A stretch of 64,000 nucleotides of DNA from JALORV01 sp963780715. GTDB taxonomy: Bacteria > Pseudomonadota > Gammaproteobacteria > Burkholderiales > Burkholderiaceae_F. The notes below the pieces were generated by a model, which saw only the letters and a list, made by a program, of their open reading frames with translations, searched no databases and was not told the DNA's origin. The DNA lies in the NCBI GenBank assembly GCA_963780715.1, contig CAWADK010000005.1, positions 99,083-163,082 of the forward strand. Reading direction: 5' to 3'. Each line of letters begins with the position of its first letter. Position 1 is the stretch's first letter. A program made the position numbers and the translations under genes. Below, piece by piece: positions 1 to 9,304 of this stretch.

Positions 1-1264
1 CTGCAGGAACTGGCTCTGCACCTTCGCGTTGGACCACAGCAGGTTCGCCGAGTAGTCCCAGTTCATCGCGTTGCCATCGAGCGAGAGCACGGCGCGCTGC
101 GTGTCGTTCTGGATCTCCGTCGAACGCGGGCCGAGCACCGTCGTGCGCCAGCCGACCGAGATCGGGTTGGCCGGGTTGAGCGCCGAGTTGGTGATGGGTG
201 TGATGCCGTTGCCCGGGTAATACGGGCTGTTGTTGCGCATCGTCAGGCCGCCTTCGGGCGACGGTGCGATCTGCGAAGTCACCGTGTTCTGCGAGTAGAA
301 GTACTCGAGCGCCAGGGTGTTGTTCGAGCCCAGCGCCAGCGAGCCGCGCAGGAAGCCCGAATACTGTTCCTGGTCGGGGATGACCTGCGTGAAGAGCTGC
401 GTGTCGGCCGAGCAGAAGCTGTTGTTGCCGACACGGATCGACGACGGCGGGAAGCAGCCCGGGAATGTAGGGGTTCGTCGCCGTGTTGATGGTGCCGGTC
501 TGGGTGTAGTTGCCCGGGAACGTCGTCGGGCTGGTGCCGTCGAAGCCCTTGCTCGGGATGTACGAGCTTTGCATGAAGTCCCGCTCGTTGCCCTGCAGCG
601 GCTGCTGCTTGCGGTAGTTGAAGGCACCGAACACGTTCCAGCCCTGCGTTGCCAGGTTGCCGTAGCCGCCGAGCAGGCTGCCGACGTAGATCTCGCCGCC
701 ACCTTCCTCCGGAATCTGCATCTCGCCGCCAACACTGATGCCCTGGTACTGCTTGCGCGTGATGTAGTTGATCACGCCTGCGATCGCGTCCGTGCCGTAG
801 GTCGAGGACGCGCCGTCCTGCAGTACCTCGACCCGCTCAAGCGCGGCCGTCGGCATCGTGTTGAGGTCGACCGCGACCGTGCCGTTCGGGTTGTTGACGA
901 TGCGCTTGCCATTGAGCAGCACCAGCGTCCGCTGCGCCCCCAGCGCGCGCAGGCTGGCGTACGACGCGCCACCGTTGTTCCCGCTGACCGAACCGGAAGT
1001 GACCGCGCCTCCGGCGTTGTTCTGCGTGATCGTTCTCAGCACCTGTTCGGCGTTGGTGACACCCGCGCTTTGCAGTTCCGTGGCGCTGATGCTCGTCACT
1101 GGCAGCGCCACTTCACTTTCAATCCGCTTGATCAGCGAGCCCGTCACTTCGACGCGGTCCAGCGACTGAGTCGACGTCTGGCCCACGGCCCCCGGTGCGA
1201 AGCCGGCAAGTCCTGCGCTGAGCGCAGCACTGACAGCCAAGCTGAGCTTGGTCCTCTTCAACAT
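1..1264 (-). CDS. TonB-dependent outer-membrane receptor, N-terminal part, frameshifted and cut by window edge
   Basis: This is the first part of a TonB-dependent receptor, an outer-membrane barrel that imports a scarce ligand using TonB energy. The start at 1264 follows a strong ribosome site (GGAGGGG, 6 bases upstream). A signal peptide (about residues 1-28) is followed by a plug domain with VEVTGSLIKR, LNGKRIVNN and the plug-end motif VEVLQDGASSTYGTDAIAG. Barrel strands begin after about residue 180. The frame breaks near position 460: upstream it reads NPYIPG, and downstream one frame over it continues CFPPSSIRVGNN to the window edge, so one extra base is likely. The C-terminal barrel is missing because the window ends. 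The ligand cannot be told from sequence. The plug lettering (VTGSLIKR) is that of a large receptor subfamily common in proteobacteria. Confidence 0.85.
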   Translation of the reverse strand, partial: MLKRTKLSLAVSAALSAGLAGFAPGAVGQTSTQSLDRVEVTGSLIKRIESEVALPVTSISATELQSAGVTNAEQVLRTITQNNAGGAVTSGSVSGNNGGASYASLRALGAQRTLVLLNGKRIVNNPNGTVAVDLNTMPTAALERVEVLQDGASSTYGTDAIAGVINYITRKQYQGISVGGEMQIPEEGGGEIYVGSLLGGYGNLATQGWNVFGAFNYRKQQPLQGNERDFMQSSYIPSKGFDGTSPTTFPGNYTQTGTINTATNPYIPGLLPAVVDPCRQQQLLLGRHAALHAGHPRPGTVFGLPARLAGAGLEQHPGARVLLLAEHGDFADRTVARRRPDDAQQQPVLPGQRHHTHHQLGAQPGQPDLGRLAHDGARPAFDGDPERHAARRALARWQRDELGLLGEPAVVQREGAEPVPA

Positions 1265-1447
1265 GGTTTTCCCCTCCAAAGGATGATGCAGCGCAGCGGT
1301 CGTGTCCCCGAGTCACGCTAGCCTCGCCGTGCCGCGGAGAGTAATCAATCTCGCCGTTGCGCAAGCAATTTCTGCGACGTCAATCGACGAACTGCGCGCA
1401 GCCGTCGCGTTCTTCCAACAACGCGATTTGTGCCGCTCGTTGCGACT

Positions 1448-1461
1448 TGGGGGAAACCCCA
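1448..1461 (-). terminator. weak hairpin downstream of the ABC ATPase gene
   Basis: A short inverted repeat, TGGGG-GAAA-CCCCA, lies 14 bases past the stop of the ABC ATPase gene and before the TonB receptor gene. It could end or slow transcription of the importer operon. There is no clear T-run, so this is only a candidate. Confidence 0.25.
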
Positions 1462-1474
1462 GCGCGAGGCTTGC

Positions 1475-3334
1475 TTAGCTGTTGCGCTGCAGGCGGGGCA
1501 CCGCGGCCAGCAACGCCTGCGTGTAGGGGTCGCGCGGTGCATTCAGCACCACATCAGCCGGACCCTGCTCGATGATGCGACCGTCCTTCATCACGGCGAT
1601 CTCGTCCGCAAGATATTCGACGACGCCGAAGTTGTGCGTGATGAAGAGGTACGCCACGCCGAACTCTGCCTGCAGGTCCCGCAGCAGGTTCAGGATCTGC
1701 GCCTGCACTGACACATCGAGCGCGGAAGTCGGCTCGTCGCACACGATCAGCCGGGGCTCCACGGCGAGCGCGCGCGCAATGGCCAGGCGCTGACGCTGGC
1801 CGCCGGAGAACTCGTGCGGGTAGCGGGCGAGGACATCCGGCCGCAGTCCGACACGCTCCACCAGGGCACGCACGCGGTCGGCGCGGTCGGTCGCCGCGAT
1901 CTCCGGCCGCAGCGCGAGGATGCCCTCCTCGAGGATCTCCTGCACGCGCATGCGCGGATTGAGCGACGAAAAGGGATCCTGGAAGATGATCTGCACCTTG
2001 CGACGCGCCTCGCGCAGCGCCGCGCCCTGAAGCGCGTCCAGCGCGGCGCCGTCGATCGTCGCCGAGCCTTCGATCTGCGCGATTCCGCGCAACAGCTGCA
2101 CCAGGGCCTTGCCGGTGGTCGTCTTGCCGCAACCGGACTCCCCGACGAGCGCGAGCGTGCGCCCGGCGGCAAGGTCGAAGGAGATACCGTCCACGGCCCG
2201 CACGTAGCCGGCAGTTCGGCGCAACAGGCCGCGCCGGATCGGGAAGTACACCTTGTAGTCGCGCACGCGCAGCAACGGTTCGGCGTCCGTGACGGGCACT
2301 TCCGGCCGTGGCAGTTCTCGATCGTCCGCCGTGGCACTGCGCAGCGCGGTTCCGCTCCCCTCATCGCCGCGCGCCACCCGCACGCACCGGACCGCATGGC
2401 CGGCAATCGGCTCGGCCAGTGCCGGCGGCCGTGCACGACAGTCCTCCTGCACCTGCGGACAGCGGTCGGCAAAGCGGCACCCGGTGAACCGCTGGTGCAG
2501 CGGCGGGACAGTGCCCGGGATCGCCGCCAGCCGCGCCCGACGGTGCGCGCTGTCAGGCAAGGCATCGAGCAGCATGCGCGCGTACGGGTGCAGCGGCCGC
2601 GCGAAGAACTCCTTCGTATCCGCGACTTCGATGATCTGCCCGGCGTACATCAGCGCGACACGCTGCGCCACCTGGGCGACGATCCCGAGGTCGTGGGTGA
2701 TCAGCAGCATCGCGGTGCCCTGCGTCCGCTGGAGCTCGACCAGCAGATCCAGGATCTGCTTCTGGATCGTCACGTCGAGTGCCGTGGTGGGCTCGTCGGC
2801 GATGATGATGTCCGGCTCGCCGGCCAGCGCAATCGCGATCATCACGCGCTGCTTCTGGCCGCCGGACAGCTGGAACGGGTAGCTGTCGATGCGTCGTTCC
2901 GGTTCGGGCAACCCGACGCGCTTCAGCCAGTCGAGCGCCTTGGCGCGCGCCTCCGCGCCGCGCAGGGGCGTGTGGCGTTCGATGACCTCGACGATCTGGC
3001 GCCCGACTGGCAGCACCGGGTTCAGGCTGGTCGACGGCTCCTGGAAAATGATGCTGACGCGGCGGCCACGCACGTCGCGCATGCGCGCCTCGGGCAGCTG
3101 CGCGATGTCGGTGCCCGACAGATCCATCCGGCCGCCCTGGACACGGCCGTTGTCGGGCAGCAGGCGCAGGATCGACAGCGCCGTCATCGATTTGCCGCAG
3201 CCGGACTCGCCGACCAGCGCGAAGGTCTCGCCGCGCGCGAGCGTCAGCGACAGCGCATCGACGGCGTGCACCAGCCCGCTGTCGGTGTCGAGGACGGTGT
3301 CGAGGCCCTCGATCGTGAGCACGGCGTCGCTCAT
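1475..3334 (-). CDS. Oligopeptide ABC transporter ATPase with two fused ATP-binding domains (YejF/GsiA type)
   Basis: This is the energy-coupling subunit of a peptide importer, cytoplasmic and membrane-associated. Two complete ABC domains lie in tandem. The first has Walker A GESGCGKS (about residues 42-49), signature LSGGQKQR (156-163) and Walker B IIIADE. The second has Walker A GESGCGKT (about 398-405), signature FSGGQRQR and Walker B LIVCDE. After the first domain lies the cysteine cluster of the OppD/DppD C-terminal domain (Cys at about 286, 292, 299 and 317). I chose the ATG at 3334 because GGGGGAG sits 5 bases upstream; an in-frame GTG at 3340 is also possible. It is the last gene of a four-gene operon (binding protein, two permeases, ATPase). 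YejF is the closest architectural match, but substrate specificity is not shown by sequence. Confidence 0.93.
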   Translation of the reverse strand: MSDAVLTIEGLDTVLDTDSGLVHAVDALSLTLARGETFALVGESGCGKSMTALSILRLLPDNGRVQGGRMDLSGTDIAQLPEARMRDVRGRRVSIIFQEPSTSLNPVLPVGRQIVEVIERHTPLRGAEARAKALDWLKRVGLPEPERRIDSYPFQLSGGQKQRVMIAIALAGEPDIIIADEPTTALDVTIQKQILDLLVELQRTQGTAMLLITHDLGIVAQVAQRVALMYAGQIIEVADTKEFFARPLHPYARMLLDALPDSAHRRARLAAIPGTVPPLHQRFTGCRFADRCPQVQEDCRARPPALAEPIAGHAVRCVRVARGDEGSGTALRSATADDRELPRPEVPVTDAEPLLRVRDYKVYFPIRRGLLRRTAGYVRAVDGISFDLAAGRTLALVGESGCGKTTTGKALVQLLRGIAQIEGSATIDGAALDALQGAALREARRKVQIIFQDPFSSLNPRMRVQEILEEGILALRPEIAATDRADRVRALVERVGLRPDVLARYPHEFSGGQRQRLAIARALAVEPRLIVCDEPTSALDVSVQAQILNLLRDLQAEFGVAYLFITHNFGVVEYLADEIAVMKDGRIIEQGPADVVLNAPRDPYTQALLAAVPRLQRNS

Positions 3335-3347
3335 CGGCACTCCCCCG

Positions 3348-4794
3348 TCACGTCGCCTCCTTCAGCCGGAACCGACGCGGACGGAACGCTCTCGAGCGCG
3401 GGTCGAAGGCCTCGCGCACGGCGTCGGCGAACAGGTTGGCCGCGAGCACGAGCGCCAGCATGAAGGTGAACGCCGTCGCCAGGTTCCACCACACCGCCGG
3501 GTCGCGCGACATCTCGCTGCGCGCGAGGTTGATCATCGAGCCGAAGCTGGAGGAGTTCGGATCGACACCGACGCCCACATACGACAGCACGGCTTCGTAC
3601 AGCACCAACGCGGAAAAATCGAGCACCGCCACGATCAGCACCAGGTGCATGACGTTCGGCAGGATGTGCCGCCACATGATGCGGCCATGGCTGACGCCGA
3701 ACGCGTGTGCCGCCTGCACGTATTCCAGTTCGGAGATCTTCAGCGTCTCGGCGCGCAGCAGCCGGCACAGCGTCGCCCAGCCCGTGATGCCGAGGATCAC
3801 GCACAGCAGGAACAACCTGAACTCGGCGCGCTCGACACCGGTCGCGAAGTTCTCCGCATTCCTGTCGATGTAGACGTTGATCAGCAGCACGAACGCCGCC
3901 ACCAGCAGGATCGGCGGGATCGCCGACAGGACCGTGTAGAAGTACTGGATCACGTCGTCGATCCAGCCCTTGAAATACCCTGCCAGCACGCCCAGCGCGA
4001 TCGCGAAAGGAAGGGTGGCGATCGTCGAAAGCGACCCGATGACGACCGCCGTGCGGATGCTCTTCAGTGCCTGGTACAGCACGTCATTGCCGGTGCGGTC
4101 AGTGCCGAAGGGATGGTAGTAGGGCCAGATTGCCACCAGCCAGCCGATCACCACCGCGATCGCCGAGGCCGTGAGGAGGATCGAGCGCCACGGAACCTCG
4201 GTTTCGCCGCGCGCCATCTCGGCGAGCGTCGTCCGCCAACCGCCTGCCGCGCGCCCGCGGACGAGCGCCACGGCGAGGACCATCAGTCCTGCGAACGCGA
4301 GCCCACCCGTCATGCCCTGCAGCGAACGCGTGCGCAGATCCGATCGCCACTCCTGCGCCGGGTCTTCCAGGTGCGCGCCGCCGAATGCGAGGCGCGGAGT
4401 ACTGGCGCACCTCGCGGCCGTCGATCACCGCCGTTTCCCGCTGGAACGACCAGTACGCGAGCGGCACCGAGTAGGTCTTCTCGCGTGCCTCGATGGCGTG
4501 CCTGAGCAGCACGTCGAGCAGCGACAGAGTCCGGGTCGCATACGCGGCCGAAGCATCGGGCGCGGCGCCTGGCGCCGCGGCCAGCCGCGGCCGGAAGTGG
4601 ACGGAATCGAGCAGCGCCAGACCGATGAAGACCGCCAGCACGACGGCGGCCGACATCGCCGGCGCGTCGCGCAGCACATGGCGCCAGGTGGCGCGCAGGT
4701 TCGGGTTGCGGCGGACGTGGATCGCGTAGGCGACGACCGTCGCGACGACGAGCCACAGCACGAGGTCGGTCCAGAGGAAGACGAACATGGGCAT
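3348..4794 (-). CDS. Peptide ABC transporter permease (DppC/YejE class), long N-terminus, one frameshift
   Basis: This is the second inner-membrane channel subunit of the peptide importer. The C-terminal 320 residues form a typical BPD_transp_1 permease with the EAA-like loop around VQAAHAFGVSHGRI. The N-terminal part lies in another frame (4394-4794) and contains two membrane segments separated by a soluble stretch. The frames meet near 4395, where YSAP passes to RLAFGGAHLEDP, so one extra base is likely. Repaired length is about 481 residues, against about 340 for E. coli YejE, because of the N-terminal extension. The start codon directly follows the stop of the upstream permease, so the two are translationally linked. 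Confidence 0.85.
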
Positions 4795-5772
4795 CTAGGC
4801 CAACCTGACGCGGGGATCGACGAATGTGTAGGCGATGTCGGTCGCGAGATAAGCGAGGATGTAGAGCAGCGATCCGAGGAACACCATCGTGTGCACGATC
4901 GCGAAGTCCTGTCCCGCGATCGCCTCGACGACGTAGGTGCCGAGCCCCGGGATGCCGAAGAACGACTCGAAGACGATCGAGCCGAGGAACGCGTAGGGCA
5001 GCAGCGCGCCGACGTGCGTCAGGATCGGCAGCCACGCGTTGCGCAGCACGTGGCCGAAGAGCACCGCGGGCTCCGCCAGCCCCTTGGAGCGCGCGGTACG
5101 GACGTAGTCCTTGCTCGCCTCCTCCAGCAGCATCGCGCGGAAGAGCCGCGCCTCGGAGCCAAGCTGGAACACGATGCCGACCACGATCGGCAGCGCGAGG
5201 AATTTGAAAAGATCGAGCCCCGGCACGAAGCCCGACAGCGGCACGAGCTTCAGCGTCTTGCCGAAGAACCACTGCGCCATGATGATGTAGAAGAGGCTCG
5301 AGATCGACATCATGACGACGCACACGACCGTGCCCCAGAAGTCGAGGTAGCTCGCCCGGAAGAACACCAGCAGCAGCGAGAACGTGATGCCCGAAAAGAG
5401 TGTCAGCAGCAGCATCGGCCCCGCCAGCGCGAGGCTCGCCGGGATCCGCGTCGCGATCTCGTGCGCGATGTCGCGGCCGCTGTCACTGGTGCCGAACTCG
5501 AGCGTGAAGAGCTTCAGCGAGCGGTCGTAGAAGATCGTCTTGCGGAAGCGGTCGAGGCCTTCTGCTTTCGGGTTGAACCACAGCGGCTTGTCGTAGCCGC
5601 GCTCGGCCTTCCACTTCTCGATCGCGTCCTGCGATACGCGCTTGGCACCGATGTTGAGCCGCGCGATGTTGTCGGGCGAGTTGACGGCGAAGAACAGCGT
5701 GAAGGTCAGCAGGTTGACGCCGACCAGTATCAGCACCGCATAACCGATGCGGCGGACGATGTAGTTCAGCAC
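4795..5772 (-). CDS. Peptide ABC transporter permease (DppB/YejB class)
   Basis: This is the first inner-membrane channel subunit of the peptide importer, 325 residues. It starts with the DppB-like helix MLNYIVRRIGYAVLILVGV. A periplasmic segment follows, then the permease core with the conserved loop EEASKDYVRTARSKGLAE and the C-terminal motif FVDPRVRLA, all typical of the family. Its start overlaps the end of the binding-protein gene by 7 bases and its stop abuts the next permease start, so the four genes form one tight operon. Length and motifs fit YejB or DppB; gene order (binding protein, B, C, ATPase) fits a Yej-type system best. Confidence 0.92.
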   Translation of the reverse strand: MLNYIVRRIGYAVLILVGVNLLTFTLFFAVNSPDNIARLNIGAKRVSQDAIEKWKAERGYDKPLWFNPKAEGLDRFRKTIFYDRSLKLFTLEFGTSDSGRDIAHEIATRIPASLALAGPMLLLTLFSGITFSLLLVFFRASYLDFWGTVVCVVMMSISSLFYIIMAQWFFGKTLKLVPLSGFVPGLDLFKFLALPIVVGIVFQLGSEARLFRAMLLEEASKDYVRTARSKGLAEPAVLFGHVLRNAWLPILTHVGALLPYAFLGSIVFESFFGIPGLGTYVVEAIAGQDFAIVHTMVFLGSLLYILAYLATDIAYTFVDPRVRLA

Positions 5773-8039
5773 GCGCGGCCCCGCACGGCGCCGACCCTCA
5801 TTGGCCCGCTCTTCGCGACAGCAAGCGTGCGGCCCGCGGTTTCCCGCTCACGACGCTTCCAGCTGCGATACGCCGGCACGATCGCGGCGATGATCGCGAG
5901 GACGATCAGCACGACCGGCCACCAGATCGGGCGGTTCCACTCGGCGATCCTCGCGGCCCGCAGTTCGGGGTCGACCTTCATGTACATCAGGCGGTCATTG
6001 GCCAGCGGCGCCGGCTTCACGTTGCCGACCCAGCCGTGGTGCACCGAGCCCGCATACGGGTTGTAGCCGAAGGCCCACGGCGCGTCCTTCTGCACGATGG
6101 CGATCATCTGGTCGACGACCTGCTGCTTGCGCGGAACGTCGTCGAGGTAGCGCATTTCCTCGAACAGCTTGTCGAACTCGGCGTTCTGGTAGTTGGCCGT
6201 GTTGTTGCCGTTGCCCTGGGTCGCCGCCTGCGAGTTCGGGCCGTAGAGCAGGAACAGGAAATTCTCGGCGTCGGGGTAATCGGCGAACCAGCCCCACCAG
6301 AAGATCTGCAGGCTGCCCTTGTCGGCCTTGTCCTGGAAGCGGTTGTAGTCGGTCGCGCGCAGTTCGAGCTGAACGCCGATCTTGGCGAACTGCTTCACCA
6401 TCCAGTCCACTTCGGCCTTCAGTTCCGGCGTCAGCGCGCGCTGGTAGTCGTAGTTGAGCACCAGCGGCTGCCCGGTCTTCGCGTCTCTGCCGTCGGGGTA
6501 GCCGGCCTCGGCCAGCAACCGCTTCGCTTCCTCGATCGACTTGCGCTTGGGCTTGCCATCGACGATGTCGTACACGGTGCGGTTAATCGCCTCCGGCCGG
6601 TACGAAAAGACTCCCGGCGGCACGGCGCTCATGGCCGGCTCGCCGGCCGCCTTGCTCTCGAAGACGCGAACGTACTCTTCCCAGTCGATCGCGATCGACA
6701 GCGCCTGGCGCAGTTTGCGGTTGCGCTCCTGTTCCTCGGGCGTCTTGCCCTTGCCGACGACAGGATCCCACCAGTTGAAGCCGAGGTACCAGTTGGAGAT
6801 CTCGAGCGTCTTGGGCATCTGGATGCCGCGCTCGCGGAAGAGCTGCGCGACCTTCTCCGAGTTCTTGACGTCGTAGTCCATGTCGAGCAGCCAGTCGAAG
6901 CGCGAGATCTCCGGGTTGTCGTAGTAGCCCTGCATGAACTTGGTCTTGTGCGGAATGCGTTCCTTCTCGATCGAGAAGACCACCTTGTCGATGAAGGGCA
7001 TCGGCTTGCCGCAGTCGGCGAGCAGGCCGGCCGCCTTGTCGGCTGCTTCGCCTTCGCACGGATAGGGCTCCCCGCGGAAGTTCGGGTTGCGCGAAAGCAC
7101 GTGCCGGCGGTTTTCCTGGTACTCGGTCAGCATGTACGGGCCGGTACCGACGGGCCAGTAGTTCATGCTGAGGTTGCGCTCCGCCATGCCGGGCTGCGCG
7201 TAGAACTTGTCGACCTCCCACGGCACCGGGGAGAAGAAGCTCATCGTCAGCCAGTACTTGAACTGCGGGTACTTGCCGTCCAGCCGTATGCGCAACGTGT
7301 GATCGTCGATCGCTTCGACACCCGCCAGCGGGAACTGCCGGAAGTCGAGAAACGGCAGGTTGCGGTCCGTCAGTGGCTTGCCGTTACGCAGCTTCTCGTC
7401 TTCCTTCGATATGAGTACACCGTAGTCCTTTAGGCCTTTGATGTGCTCGGCCATCGGCGAGAACGACGGCGACTTGATGCGCGTCGTGGCGAGTCGCTTG
7501 ATGCCGTAGACATAGTCGTGCGCCGTCAGTTCGCGCGTGCCCCGGTGCTCGAAGTCGAACGGCGTGCGCTTGTCGCCGAGTTCCTCCGGCGTCAGCGCGT
7601 GGTAGCGCAGGTTGCCGGCCTCGTCCTTCGCAAAGGCGGGATGCGGCGCATACAGGATGCCCTTCCTGAGCCTGATGTCGTAGACCGACTCCGCGATCTG
7701 GTCACCGGGCGCATCGGCCGGCAACTCGCGGCCGTCCTTGCCGTAGTAGCGCGGCGTGGCGACCGCCTCCGCGGCGCGCGGCGCGACTTCGTACGGCCGC
7801 TTCAGGTAGTGGAAGCGGTACAGCGGCTCGTAGATCGCGTAGGTGTACGGAGTCTCGTCCAGTGAATACGAGGCCGTGGGATCGAGGTACTTGGGCGACC
7901 GCTCCTGGAAGGCCGTGAAGAACGTGTTGGTCTTCTCGGCACCGCTCGCGTGGGGGCTGTTGGTGATGCGATCGCACCCGGCGAGCAGCACGGCACCTGA
8001 GGCCAATGTCACGGCGATCAAGCCGCGAACGACATCCAT
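5766..8039 (-). CDS. Peptide-binding lipoprotein of the ABC importer, with a C-terminal membrane helix
   Basis: This is the solute-binding protein (SBP_bac_5 family) that captures peptides for the importer. I chose the ATG at 8039: it has GGGAGGA upstream and gives a proper lipoprotein signal with lipobox LLAGC (Cys22). An in-frame ATG further upstream (8153) would add an unlikely leader. The mature domain holds family features such as LDPTASYSLDE, YWPVGTGPYMLTEY and QIFWWGWFADYPDAENF. The repaired protein has about 757 residues, longer than E. coli YejA (about 600). Unusually, the C-terminus has a hydrophobic helix (WWPVVLIVLAIIAAIVPAY) followed by positive residues, which predicts a second membrane anchor. 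It is the first gene of the operon and is divergent from ybgC across 143 bases. Confidence 0.9.
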   Translation of the reverse strand: MDVVRGLIAVTLASGAVLLAGCDRITNSPHASGAEKTNTFFTAFQERSPKYLDPTASYSLDETPYTYAIYEPLYRFHYLKRPYEVAPRAAEAVATPRYYGKDGRELPADAPGDQIAESVYDIRLRKGILYAPHPAFAKDEAGNLRYHALTPEELGDKRTPFDFEHRGTRELTAHDYVYGIKRLATTRIKSPSFSPMAEHIKGLKDYGVLISKEDEKLRNGKPLTDRNLPFLDFRQFPLAGVEAIDDHTLRIRLDGKYPQFKYWLTMSFFSPVPWEVDKFYAQPGMAERNLSMNYWPVGTGPYMLTEYQENRRHVLSRNPNFRGEPYPCEGEAADKAAGLLADCGKPMPFIDKVVFSIEKERIPHKTKFMQGYYDNPEISRFDWLLDMDYDVKNSEKVAQLFRERGIQMPKTLEISNWYLGFNWWDPVVGKGKTPEEQERNRKLRQALSIAIDWEEYVRVFESKAAGEPAMSAVPPGVFSYRPEAINRTVYDIVDGKPKRKSIEEAKRLLAEAGYPDGRDAKTGQPLVLNYDYQRALTPELKAEVDWMVKQFAKIGVQLELRATDYNRFQDKADKGSLQIFWWGWFADYPDAENFLFLLYGPNSQAATQGNGNNTANYQNAEFDKLFEEMRYLDDVPRKQQVVDQMIAIVQKDAPWAFGYNPYAGSVHHGWVGNVKPAPLANDRLMYMKVDPELRAARIAEWNRPIWWPVVLIVLAIIAAIVPAYRSWKRRERETAGRTLAVAKSGPMRVGAVRGRAC

Positions 8040-8182
8040 CGTGGTTCCTCCCGCGCAGTCGCGGAACGGCGGCGCAGCCTTCGTGGGGCTGGCAAAAGGC
8101 GGCGCATTGTAGTCGCCGCCAGGAGGCACCGTCTGGACCGTCCGTTCGATCATTCCTTGCCGCTTATACTGCGCCGCAGCGC

Positions 8183-8632
8183 ATGCTGAAGACTCAATCC
8201 GCCGCGACCGGCCAGCCGTTCACCTGGAAAATCCGCGTCTACTACGAAGACACGGACACTGGCGGCATTGTCTACTACGCGAACTATCTCAAGTTCTTCG
8301 AGCGCGCTCGCACGGAATGGTTGCGGGCGGCGGGCTTCGAGCAACGGCGTCTGCTCGATGAGTTCGGGCTGCAGTTCGTGGTTGCGCACATCGAGTGCAG
8401 CTACCAGCAGCCGGCCCGGCTCGACGACCTGATCGAGATCGACCTGCGGGTGGCCAGGACGGGACGCGTCTACATCGTCTTCGAGCAGGCCGCGCGGCGC
8501 GGCACCGAGCTGCTTGCGACCGCGCGCGTGAAGGCCGCCTGCATCGACGCCCGCCGCTTCGCCCCGGCTGCCATGCCGGCCGAGATGACTGCCGCATTTC
8601 GAACCCTGCCAGGATTCAGCCCACCGCCATGA
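8183..8632 (+). CDS. ybgC: Acyl-CoA thioesterase YbgC of the Tol-Pal cluster
   Basis: A hotdog-fold thioesterase of 149 residues, cytoplasmic, acting on acyl-CoA or acyl-ACP and linked to phospholipid metabolism. The N-terminal motif YYEDTDTGGIVYYANYLKF is diagnostic; Asp25 is equivalent to the catalytic Asp18 of E. coli YbgC. I chose the ATG at 8183, which matches the family length; the frame stays open further upstream but would read through the promoter region. A TATACT hexamer at 8166-8171 could be the -10 box of the Tol-Pal operon, with no convincing -35. The stop overlaps the tolQ start (ATGA), so the two are coupled. Confidence 0.93.
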   Translation: MLKTQSAATGQPFTWKIRVYYEDTDTGGIVYYANYLKFFERARTEWLRAAGFEQRRLLDEFGLQFVVAHIECSYQQPARLDDLIEIDLRVARTGRVYIVFEQAARRGTELLATARVKAACIDARRFAPAAMPAEMTAAFRTLPGFSPPP

Positions 8633-9300
8633 CCGCTGCCACTGACCTTTCGATCCTCTCGCTGATGACCAAGGCCACGCTGGTCGTTCAGCTTGTGATG
8701 CTGCTGCTGGCCGTTCTGTCGATCGCCTCCTGGACCGCGATCTTCCAGAAGGGTTTCGCGATCAAGCGTGCCAAGCGCGAGACCGAGAACTTCGAAGGAC
8801 AGTTCTGGAGCGGCGCCGAGCTTTCCCAGCTCTACCAGAAGGCGTCGAACCCGCGTCACCGCACCGGCGCGCTCGAACGCATCTTCGAGGCCGGCATGAG
8901 CGAGTTCCTGAAGCTGCGGGGCCGGGGCGATGCGCAGGCCACGCTCGACGGCGCGCGCCGCGCCATGCGCGCGTCGTACCAGCGCGAGATGGACGGGCTC
9001 GAATCGCGCCTCAACTTCCTCGCCTCGGTCGGCTCGGTCAGCCCGTACATCGGCCTGTTCGGCACCGTGTGGGGAATCATGCACGCGTTCACCGGTCTAT
9101 CGAATCTGCAGCAGGCCAATCTCGCGAGCGTGGCACCCGGCATCGCCGAGGCGCTGGTCGCCACCGCGATCGGCCTGTTCGCGGCGATCCCTGCGGTGGT
9201 CGCCTACAACCGTTTCGCCAACGACATCGACCGACTCGCCAACCGCTTCGAGAGCTTCATGGAAGAGTTCCTGAACATCCTGCAGCGGCAGAGGTCGTAG
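8629..9300 (+). CDS. tolQ: TolQ, inner-membrane proton-channel subunit of Tol-Pal
   Basis: TolQ (223 residues) is a MotA/ExbB-type protein that with TolR uses the proton gradient to drive TolA. It has an N-terminal helix (about residues 17-40), a large cytoplasmic part, and two further helices containing SPYIGLFGTVWGIMHAF and EALVATAIGLFAAIPAVVAYN. These are the conserved TolQ signatures. The start overlaps the ybgC stop. The 4-base gap to tolR supports co-transcription. Confidence 0.97.
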   Translation: MTAATDLSILSLMTKATLVVQLVMLLLAVLSIASWTAIFQKGFAIKRAKRETENFEGQFWSGAELSQLYQKASNPRHRTGALERIFEAGMSEFLKLRGRGDAQATLDGARRAMRASYQREMDGLESRLNFLASVGSVSPYIGLFGTVWGIMHAFTGLSNLQQANLASVAPGIAEALVATAIGLFAAIPAVVAYNRFANDIDRLANRFESFMEEFLNILQRQRS

Positions 9301-9304
9301 CGCC

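Noticed and set aside
1814..3463. Long plus-strand frame opposite the ABC ATPase gene, and similar long frames opposite the permease and binding-protein genes up to about 7430
   Set aside because: High-GC shadow frames. Their Arg/His/Asp-rich translations match no family and the opposite strand encodes clear proteins.
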